A DNA stretch of 62,885 bases from Ruminococcus sp. GTDB taxonomy: Bacteria; Bacillota; Clostridia; Oscillospirales; Ruminococcaceae. The translations under genes were made by a program, and so were the position numbers. Location of the stretch: NCBI RefSeq assembly GCF_024692365.1, contig NZ_JAILMR010000012.1, positions 1-62,885 on the forward strand, in the 5' to 3' direction. Shown here one piece after another: positions 56,349-62,885 of the stretch; position 1 is the stretch's first letter; each line of letters opens with the position of its first letter. The notes below the pieces were generated by a model. The model was not told the origin of the DNA, did not search any database, and saw only the letters and a program-made list of their open reading frames with translations.

Positions 56349-58166
56349 TTATGGTTCTTCATCACGTATTTCATCAGGCTGCATCTGCGACAGTGCGCTG
56401 ATAGTCTGAAGTTTTTGTTCACCTGTTCTTATATAGGCTGTGAGCTTTTCCATGCTCTCCAGCATTTCGCGCCCGTCACCGCCCGTGCTGTGGCGGAAAG
56501 CGGAAGCGCCTTCCATTACTTTTCCTGCCAGTTCAGCAAGACCTTTCATGCCGCAGTTGTTGGCAAATTTAACCAGCTTTTCCTCATCGCGTATTTCGGA
56601 ACGAAGTCCGCAGTGGACGATGGAACTCATCATATCTCTGAGTTTTGCAAACAGGTTCAGCAGAGTTTCCGCGTAGCCTGCATAGGCTTCTGCGTCCTGA
56701 TACTTTTCGGGGAGCTTATACCCGCTGCACTCAAAGGGAACGATGAAATCGTATATCTCTATGGGGAAGAGAGTGAGTTCGCCGTTCTCGATATTTGCCA
56801 CCGCGAGAACAGTGAAGCAAGTATCCTTATCAGCCAGCATACGCTTGCCTATCTTTTCAAGGGTCTCGATGAAAGCCTTGGTCTCGGCGCGGTACTTCGC
56901 CTTGATGTTTATACGGCAGCCGTTTACGTCCTCTATCTCCATGATGAACTGCTGGGTATATTTGTCATAGCGCTGGCTTCGGCAGACAGTCGGTCTTACG
57001 AAGAACAGCCTGTCCGTTTCAAGGCTGCCCGCATCTGCAAGGGCGATGGCTATCTCCCTGAAATCGTCTTTTATAAGCTCGTATACCGCGGGAGAATTAA
57101 GGCTGACTTTTGATTGGCTCATGACCCTTGTTTCAGATGAGGTGGATAATTTATCATCGCTCACCTTTGCGTTATGGAGAACGAGGGAGTTCTTCATGAA
57201 AGATTTAAGCGGTACAGCAAGATCCCATGGGCACACAGATGGAGCTCTGCGGCGTTTTTTTTCGTTCTCATAGAAAACGGGTCTGAGGTCTGATACTGTA
57301 AGGAAAGTTCTGCCGGATGTTCTTTTCTCGTCTAAGAAGTAATATATCTCCCCGACATAATCCCCGATATCAACATCACGGGCACCTATGGGCGTCAGCG
57401 AAAGATCGCCGTCAAGGGTGGTATACTTTCTTTTGAACTCGCCGAGGTCGTCTTCGGTGAGATTTTTTTCTTCAAGCTCTTTCAGAAGCTCGTCGCATTT
57501 CAGGAGCCTTTCGGTAAATGCGGAGAGATCAAATGCGGCGCGGCGCTCGATATGATCCGAAAGTCTGCCGCCTATCTCGCGCATTTTCTTTTCCGCAGCT
57601 GCTGCCTTTACGCTGTGGCACTTCACGGCGGCGGCTTCTATCCTTGCGGGCATATCAGCAGGGGTACGAACCAGACCATCTGCCAGAATTTCGGCAAGAA
57701 GACCTCTGCAAAGCTGTGCGCAGCTGCGGACTTTCTGTGTGTCCTTTTCGGATAGATAGACCTCTTCGGGCTGAGTTATCACAGACTCGGGAGCGGGTGA
57801 TTCTTCTGGCTCGGTGGAAGTATCCTCTGCCGTTTTTTCAGCTTCGGGAGCGGTCTGCTCGGGTTCGTCAGCTGGTGCTTCATCGGCAGGGATAACGCCT
57901 TTCATCACCACAATTGCACCAACGATATGCCTGCATACGGCTCTCGACGGGCAGGTGCAGATGCTCTTATCGAGAGGTGATTTTATCGTGACTGTCTCGC
58001 CGCCGAATGGGATAACTATGCCGTCATCGTTTTCGGTAAAGTCGGCAGGAGCACCCTCGGCATCCTTGCAGGCGCGTTTATATGTGCCTTTGTTAGCCAG
58101 CCCGATGAGGGTATCCTCGTCGGCGAAAGCTATCAGTTTTCGTATTTCTTTAACTGCATCTGTCAT
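56349..58166 (-). CDS. SWIM zinc-finger protein (YehQ-like)
   Basis: This 605-residue protein has a SWIM motif at residues 70-80 (CTCPSRAVCRH: Cys70, Cys72, Cys78, His80), a zinc site known to bind DNA or proteins. It is followed by an acidic, Pro/Glu-rich linker (about 95-140) and a long helical region. The frame is open 63 codons upstream into the vWA gene; ATG 58166 was chosen because it lies 4 bp after the vWA stop with GGGGGGTGATGG ahead of it. A SWIM protein is also part of the yeh locus of E. coli (YehQ). The linker implies separate domains. Confidence 0.83.
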   Translation of the reverse strand: MTDAVKEIRKLIAFADEDTLIGLANKGTYKRACKDAEGAPADFTENDDGIVIPFGGETVTIKSPLDKSICTCPSRAVCRHIVGAIVVMKGVIPADEAPADEPEQTAPEAEKTAEDTSTEPEESPAPESVITQPEEVYLSEKDTQKVRSCAQLCRGLLAEILADGLVRTPADMPARIEAAAVKCHSVKAAAAEKKMREIGGRLSDHIERRAAFDLSAFTERLLKCDELLKELEEKNLTEDDLGEFKRKYTTLDGDLSLTPIGARDVDIGDYVGEIYYFLDEKRTSGRTFLTVSDLRPVFYENEKKRRRAPSVCPWDLAVPLKSFMKNSLVLHNAKVSDDKLSTSSETRVMSQSKVSLNSPAVYELIKDDFREIAIALADAGSLETDRLFFVRPTVCRSQRYDKYTQQFIMEIEDVNGCRINIKAKYRAETKAFIETLEKIGKRMLADKDTCFTVLAVANIENGELTLFPIEIYDFIVPFECSGYKLPEKYQDAEAYAGYAETLLNLFAKLRDMMSSIVHCGLRSEIRDEEKLVKFANNCGMKGLAELAGKVMEGASAFRHSTGGDGREMLESMEKLTAYIRTGEQKLQTISALSQMQPDEIRDEEP

Positions 58167-58170
58167 GCCA

Positions 58171-59322
58171 TCACCCCCCGCTGAATATTCTGCCGATGTA
58201 ATCCCCAAGCTGATCGGGGGTAAGTGCGCCGACAAATGCGCCCATATCTGCCAGCTGCTGACCGAGGTTTCTGTCAAATGCGGCGTTGGCGTTTTCATCA
58301 AGGGCGGTGAGGTAGCTAAGTTTCGCACCGCTGGTGATGATGTTCCTGCTGACATTCATCAGCCTGTTTACAGGTCCGCCCTCGTAAAGGTCTGTCACGC
58401 ATATAACGACGGTCTGGGAGGGTGTTGATATCAGCTGTTCGCAGTAGCACATCGCCTTGCCTATATCAGTACCGCCCCCAAGCTGAACGCTCATAAGGAC
58501 TTCCGCAGGGTCTTCCGCCTGACCTGTGAGATCGACTATGTTGGTATCGAATATCACAAGCTTGACTTCGGCAAAGGGCAGTTTTGAGATTATCTGTGCC
58601 ATGACAGCACTGTATATCACCGAGCCAACCATGGAGCCGCTTTCGTCAACGGCTATAATGACCGTCTTGTTGCTGTAACGCTTGACGCGGTTGGAGAAAT
58701 ATATCTCTTTCAGCATCAGCTGTCCGCTTTCGCTGTCGTAGTTTTTGAGATTGCGGCGGATAGTCTTTTTGATATCGAGATTTCTAGCTGTATGCACAGG
58801 ACTGGAGCTGTTGCGGTCAATGCGCCCCAGTATCGATTGTCTGACGCTGTTTTCCAGCTTTTCACGAAGTTCTTCTGCCACCTTGGCGGCTATGCGCTTT
58901 GCGGTTTCAAGAACCTCACCTTTCATCAGGTGGCGCAGCTGCATGATGGTTTTCAGAAGATCCATATTCGGGGTCATCTTTTCAAGAACTTCCTTATCGG
59001 TGAGAAGCTCGGTAAGGTGGAATTCGTCAAGGGCGTGCTTTTCAAGAACGTCTGCCGTCTTGTTCGGGAAAAGCTCGCGGACTTTGGTTATCCACTTTGC
59101 GGCACTGAGAGTAGAGTCTCCCCTGCCACCTGACCTTTCGCCCTCACCGCGGACATCGTCACCAGATGAACGGCTGTACAGGTAATCCAGAAGGTCTTCC
59201 ATATCCGCAAAAGCACGGAGTTCTGAGGCACTGCCCGAGAATTCAAGGTCTCTGTCCGACTGACTGCCAAGCACCAGCCGCCAGCGGTTCACCGATAGTT
59301 CTTTGCGTTCATCTTCCGTCAA
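58171..59322 (-). CDS. von Willebrand factor A domain protein (YehP-like)
   Basis: This 383-residue protein has a charged helical N-terminal half and a C-terminal vWA domain with a complete MIDAS: DESGS (Asp226, Ser228, Ser230), GGGTDIG with the Thr and TDLYEGG with the Asp. MIDAS proteins bind Mg2+ and a partner acidic residue. MoxR ATPases almost always work with such a partner. The start is TTG, overlapping the previous stop (TTGA), with GGAGG 9 nt ahead. An ATG is not available nearby. Confidence 0.88.
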   Translation of the reverse strand: MTEDERKELSVNRWRLVLGSQSDRDLEFSGSASELRAFADMEDLLDYLYSRSSGDDVRGEGERSGGRGDSTLSAAKWITKVRELFPNKTADVLEKHALDEFHLTELLTDKEVLEKMTPNMDLLKTIMQLRHLMKGEVLETAKRIAAKVAEELREKLENSVRQSILGRIDRNSSSPVHTARNLDIKKTIRRNLKNYDSESGQLMLKEIYFSNRVKRYSNKTVIIAVDESGSMVGSVIYSAVMAQIISKLPFAEVKLVIFDTNIVDLTGQAEDPAEVLMSVQLGGGTDIGKAMCYCEQLISTPSQTVVICVTDLYEGGPVNRLMNVSRNIITSGAKLSYLTALDENANAAFDRNLGQQLADMGAFVGALTPDQLGDYIGRIFSGG

Positions 59323-61736
59323 TGCTTCTCACCTCCGTTAAGCTGTGCTGTGATAAGGCTGTCCAGCTTTTTGCCGAACTCAAACAAGCCCTCGTCTATG
59401 GTATCGCCGTACATGATATCGTTGCCCTTAACGCCGTGTATGCCTGCCACTGCCTTTGCTATCGACTGTATCTCCGAGGGCGTGAAATAGGAGAATGCAA
59501 GGCGCATCGAGGGCAGTATCTCAAGGTAGTCTTCCCTTTCAAAACCCGTTATCAGCTCGTCCGTCATATACAGGAACGAATCATCAGCTAGGACGATATC
59601 TCCTGCTGTGCAGAACAAGCCTTTTAGGTAGTCAGCACCCTGCATACGCACCTTTTCGGAGCCTTGCAGAAATCCGCGCATAGCGTCCTCGGCGGCACTT
59701 CTGCGGGTGGGATCGATGGCATAGAGAAGCCCCATGGCGGCACCGTAGACCTCGGGTGATTTGTCCTTTGCATCTACAAGTGTAAGAAGTGCTTCTTCAA
59801 GAGTGCCGCGCCAGCCTTCAAGCATACCCCCTGTCAGGCTGTACATCAGGCGCATTATATCCACCACGTCCTTGGCGGTCTCCTCGGGGGAATTCGCCAT
59901 GGCGGGCAGTGCGGGGATAAGTCTTGACATACATTTTTCAAGACAGGCGAAAGAAGAACTGTCCTCAAATTCGTACAGCTTTTGCAGATCGCACAGTCTG
60001 GCAAAACAGCGCAGGCCCTCACCGATGGAGAAAAAATCGCCGTCTTCGGATACTATATCGTAGAGCAGTTCTTTCTGGTGTTCGGTAAGGGGTATCCCCA
60101 TGAGGAAACAATCGATGGCGGTCTGTGCCGCGTCCTGACAGCGGCGGCGCTCGGTGAGGGAGCGTGCCGCAAGATTAGTGCAGGCTTCCTCGATAGTGAA
60201 ACCGTCGGTTGTATGGTCGATGAGTGAAGCATCCACCTGCGGAGTACGGCGGTATTTCCAGAGTTCGCGCACACGGCTCCTGTCCCTGCCGCGGCGCAGG
60301 TCGGGACCTTTTTTGAGTTCAGCAAAGCCTGTTTCAAGGTATGCTGTCCTGTGGAGCAAACGGCTGAGGTTCAGACCCTTTTCACCTAAAAACAAGGGTA
60401 CATCAGCTTCCTGCGGGATAACGCTGGTGTATTTCAGGCGGAAGCTTTCGCACTGTTTTTCAAAGTCTGCCACAAGGGGCGGAACGTGAGTCTTATCGCC
60501 GATGCGACCTATGCCGTCGCCTGTTGCAAAGCGCTTCATGATATCCAGTGGCAGAGCGGAAGATATGGTCTTTTCGCCCTTGATAAATGCCGAGGTGATA
60601 CCGTCGGCAAGTTCGGCAAGACCGCACTGGCTGACATTCCTGAGTGCGGCAAGTCCGTTCATGACGGTCTGGGCTGAGGTGATATCAGCGATAGATATAG
60701 CGATATCCTTTTTCGAGCTTTCCTTGGCGGTCTTTATCAGTAGTTCAAGTGTGGCATCGTTATAGACATTTGCGGGGTCGGCACCGTTCACAAGTCGCTT
60801 CATTATACCGTCATAGAATGCGGGACAGCTCATTCCCGATGCATAACCGTGAAGCGCATCTGCGGCTTCGTAAGAGTAAGCTGTGGGGAAAGAGCCCTGA
60901 ATATCGGGTGTCATTTTGTGAAGCTTTTCAGCCTTGAAATTTCCTGTATGCAGGAGCTTTGCAAGACCAAGGCTGTGAAGTCCGCCCGTGACCACAAGAA
61001 CTTTTTCGCCGCTGTCCAAAGCTTCTTTTATGCGCAGTGCCATGTGCCTTTCGCGGGCGAGAGTACCCTCTGCTTCAAGCTCGGCATCCTTTTCCTGAGA
61101 ACGTGTCAGCACGCAGTAGGTGTGCATATTTTTGCAGAATTCGGCGGGGGTGAGTTTAAGTCCCTCAATCTCAAAATACTTCTCCCAGAATTCTTCAAAA
61201 TTGCGTATGCCTGTTTTCTCGCAGAGCTTTTTGTAGAACTGCGAGCGGATAAGGCGGCTGTCATCGGTGTAGCTGTGCTTCTCGGATTCCTTACGCAGAC
61301 CTTTGCCCTTGGCGGTGTTGATGAGTATCTCGCAGTAAGGCAGGTCAATGAAAGCGGCGCGTATGCCCTTAGCCGCCGCGGCAGCCAGTGCGTTGAATTC
61401 GGGGGAGGAATAGAGGAAGGGGTAGTAACACTTGTAGTCCTCGGCATCCTCGCTGACCAGCTTCTTTTTGTCCTTGTAGAAGTAATAGAACGCCGCAGGA
61501 AGTTCGGTGCGTTCATCGGTCAGCACAGGGATAAGGTCGTTTGCATTTTCGGGACCTTCTACCAGTATCGCGGTGGGTGAAAATTCTTCCACCGCACGGA
61601 GAAGCTGATAGGAACACACAGGGCTGTGGTGCCTTACAGGAAAGAAAAGAAGTCTGCCCGAGGTATCATATTTTAAAAGTTCGCCTGCTTCTCCTGTTAT
61701 CTCAGCAAAGAGGCTGTCTTTGAATATTCCGTCCAT
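59319..61736 (-). CDS. DUF5682-family protein (YehM-like)
   Basis: This 805-residue soluble protein starts with a conserved block FFPVRHHSPVCSYQLLRAVE then AILVEGPENANDLIP, followed by a TIM-barrel-like region with LVVTGGLHSLGLAKLL near residue 245. The C-terminal half is helical. The His-His pair and the EGP motif recall the TraB/ChaN-like group of putative metal-dependent hydrolases, but that is an inference. The function is unknown. The gene overlaps the ATPase gene by 40 bp and the vWA gene by 4 bp, so the chains are made together. The ATG follows AAGGTGG. Confidence 0.82.
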   Translation of the reverse strand: MDGIFKDSLFAEITGEAGELLKYDTSGRLLFFPVRHHSPVCSYQLLRAVEEFSPTAILVEGPENANDLIPVLTDERTELPAAFYYFYKDKKKLVSEDAEDYKCYYPFLYSSPEFNALAAAAAKGIRAAFIDLPYCEILINTAKGKGLRKESEKHSYTDDSRLIRSQFYKKLCEKTGIRNFEEFWEKYFEIEGLKLTPAEFCKNMHTYCVLTRSQEKDAELEAEGTLARERHMALRIKEALDSGEKVLVVTGGLHSLGLAKLLHTGNFKAEKLHKMTPDIQGSFPTAYSYEAADALHGYASGMSCPAFYDGIMKRLVNGADPANVYNDATLELLIKTAKESSKKDIAISIADITSAQTVMNGLAALRNVSQCGLAELADGITSAFIKGEKTISSALPLDIMKRFATGDGIGRIGDKTHVPPLVADFEKQCESFRLKYTSVIPQEADVPLFLGEKGLNLSRLLHRTAYLETGFAELKKGPDLRRGRDRSRVRELWKYRRTPQVDASLIDHTTDGFTIEEACTNLAARSLTERRRCQDAAQTAIDCFLMGIPLTEHQKELLYDIVSEDGDFFSIGEGLRCFARLCDLQKLYEFEDSSSFACLEKCMSRLIPALPAMANSPEETAKDVVDIMRLMYSLTGGMLEGWRGTLEEALLTLVDAKDKSPEVYGAAMGLLYAIDPTRRSAAEDAMRGFLQGSEKVRMQGADYLKGLFCTAGDIVLADDSFLYMTDELITGFEREDYLEILPSMRLAFSYFTPSEIQSIAKAVAGIHGVKGNDIMYGDTIDEGLFEFGKKLDSLITAQLNGGEKH

Positions 61737-62803
61737 GCGCCGCCCACCTTTTTCGCTTTCTCCTTGACTGCTGTTCTGAAATATGCTTTCAGCTTTTCAA
61801 GGTCGTCTTTGTTCTCCTTGCACACCGCGCCGAGGAGATTCTCGGTAAGTATGCCCATATCGGCTGTGCCGTCACCGTAATACCAAGCGTGGCTGATGGT
61901 CTGATAATAAACGGATACAGCTTCCGCGGTACTCATGACAGCGGCAGGCTTTTCAACCACGGTACCCTCGGCTGTTTTGCCCTCACGAAGTTCGTGATAT
62001 GTTACTGCGAGAAGTTCTGCCACATCGGTATCTATCGGGCAGTCGATATGACCAGCCTTTGCCATATTTTCAGCTTCGCGGATAATTATCTCCTTTTCAA
62101 GGCTGACATCTCTTACAGGCTCGACGGTCTCAAAGTTGAAACGTCTTTTAAGAGCGCCCGACATCTCGTTTACGCCCTTATCGCGGGTGTTGGCGGTGCC
62201 GATAATATTGAAGCCCCTCTTAGCCTGAACAAGACCTTCGTCGCCGAGTTCGGGTATATTGAGTATCTGGTCACTCATCACGGAGATAAGGCTGTCTTGA
62301 ATCTCAGCGGGAGTACGGGTTATCTCTTCAAAACGAGCAAATATGCCTTTCTCCATTCCAACAAGCAGGGGTGAGGGAACGAGGGCTTCGCGGCATGGAC
62401 CCTTTGCAAGCAGCAGGGCATAGTTCCAGCTGTACTTTATCATATCCTCGGTAGTGCCCGCCGTACCCTGAACTGTGTTGGTGCTGACACCACAGCAGGC
62501 AGCTGACAGAAGTTCAGAAAGCATGGTCTTTGCGGTACCGGGTTCGCCCACAAGCATAAGTCCTCGGCTGCCCGCGAGGGTGATGATGCATCTTTCAACG
62601 AGTGCGTCGTTGCCGTAGAACTTGCGGGGTATCTTTACTTTGCCCTCGGGGGTGTCCACCTCTCCGCCGAGTATGAAAGTGCGTACTGCCTTGGGCGAAA
62701 GCAGCCAGTTTTCGGGCTTTTTGCCGTTATCGTTATCCCGCAGGACTTTCAGCTGGTCGGCATATCTGATCTCCACGGGTGGTTTTATGAAGTTCTGTTC
62801 CAT
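61697..62803 (-). CDS. MoxR-type AAA+ ATPase (YehL subfamily-like)
   Basis: This 368-residue ATPase has Walker A GEPGTAKT (residues 86-93), Walker B IFARFEEITR (about 154-163), sensor 1 IIGTANTRDKG with Asn205 and the arginine-finger segment ALKRRFNFE. MoxR ATPases assemble as hexamers that remodel partners or insert metals with a vWA protein. The partners DUF5682, vWA, SWIM and DUF4132 identify the YehL branch. It is the first gene of the operon, with AAGGAGGAG ahead of the ATG and a promoter about 45 bp upstream. Its 3' end overlaps the next gene by 40 bp. Confidence 0.9.
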   Translation of the reverse strand: MEQNFIKPPVEIRYADQLKVLRDNDNGKKPENWLLSPKAVRTFILGGEVDTPEGKVKIPRKFYGNDALVERCIITLAGSRGLMLVGEPGTAKTMLSELLSAACCGVSTNTVQGTAGTTEDMIKYSWNYALLLAKGPCREALVPSPLLVGMEKGIFARFEEITRTPAEIQDSLISVMSDQILNIPELGDEGLVQAKRGFNIIGTANTRDKGVNEMSGALKRRFNFETVEPVRDVSLEKEIIIREAENMAKAGHIDCPIDTDVAELLAVTYHELREGKTAEGTVVEKPAAVMSTAEAVSVYYQTISHAWYYGDGTADMGILTENLLGAVCKENKDDLEKLKAYFRTAVKEKAKKVGGAWTEYSKTASLLR

Positions 62804-62819
62804 AGGGGTGCTCCTCCTT

Positions 62820-62833
62820 ATTCGTTCACGAAT
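62820..62833. promoter_or_regulatory. Palindrome in the leader of the YehL operon
   Basis: ATTCGT and ACGAAT are perfect reverse complements around 2 bp, between the promoter and the ribosome site. It could be an operator, but only one copy is seen. Confidence 0.4.
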
Positions 62834-62846
62834 TATCCATGTATTG

Positions 62847-62875
62847 ATTATAACATATTTATTTTCAGATTACAA
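62847..62875 (-). promoter_or_regulatory. Promoter of the YehL/DUF4132 operon
   Basis: On the minus strand TTGTAA (62875-62870), 17 bp and TATAAT (62852-62847). All five genes downstream lack internal gaps larger than 18 bp. Confidence 0.72.
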
Positions 62876-62885
62876 CAGATTTTTA

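Overview
The window looks like chromosome of a low-to-mid GC Gram-positive anaerobe, most likely a Ruminococcus-type member of the Oscillospirales. The grounds are strong GGAGG ribosome sites, many near-perfect TTGACA-N17-TATAAT promoters, a type III glutamine synthetase, LL-diaminopimelate aminotransferase, an archaeal-type split glutamate synthase and a VanW protein. This is an inference from gene content. No rRNA, tRNA, CRISPR array or intact insertion sequence was seen.

Layout. (1) 336-7395, minus: a cell-surface polysaccharide operon (VOC protein, sugar-phosphate transferase, GT4, UDP-sugar dehydrogenase, UDP-sugar epimerase, CapK-like ligase, GT2) behind a consensus promoter and a leader of about 180 nt. 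(2) 7869-10371, minus: a lipoprotein with two cystatin-like domains, an ECF sigma factor and its probable membrane anti-sigma factor. The lipoprotein and the anti-sigma factor share a C-terminal domain. A divergent gene at 10702 may be a SUKH-like immunity protein. (3) 12433-13741: an esterase and a Nudix protein. (4) 14030-17641, plus: a GntR/YtrA regulator with a clear operator, an ABC transporter and a CPBP protease. The end of this operon is fused to an antisense remnant of a histidine kinase gene. (5) 17804-20098: three oxidoreductases. (6) 20700-25068, minus: a folate operon (HD protein, folP, folBK, folA, S41 peptidase). (7) 25409-30599, minus: a response regulator, an ABC transporter with three permeases and a histidine kinase, of the bacitracin/lantibiotic-resistance type. 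(8) 30774-32213: a small membrane protein and VanW.

(9) 32327-45781 is a glutamine hub. A type III glutamine synthetase is followed in the same direction by three glutamine amidotransferases (asnB, pyrG, purF) and dapL. Divergently there is a five-gene split glutamate synthase. The region between the two arms holds face-to-face promoters, and each is followed by an intrinsic terminator in its leader. The leader hairpins carry AnnGnn loops that resemble ANTAR-protein targets, which suggests controlled antitermination.

(10) 46645-52813: a secreted transglutaminase-like protein, and a MarR-controlled fused MacB-type ABC exporter with an unusual repeat insert. (11) 52986-62803, minus: a tightly coupled five-gene operon encoding a MoxR-type AAA+ ATPase of the YehL kind, a DUF5682 protein, a vWA protein, a SWIM zinc-finger protein and a 1114-residue DUF4132 protein. 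This resembles the uncharacterised yeh locus of enterobacteria and is the best candidate for an undescribed multi-protein system in the window.
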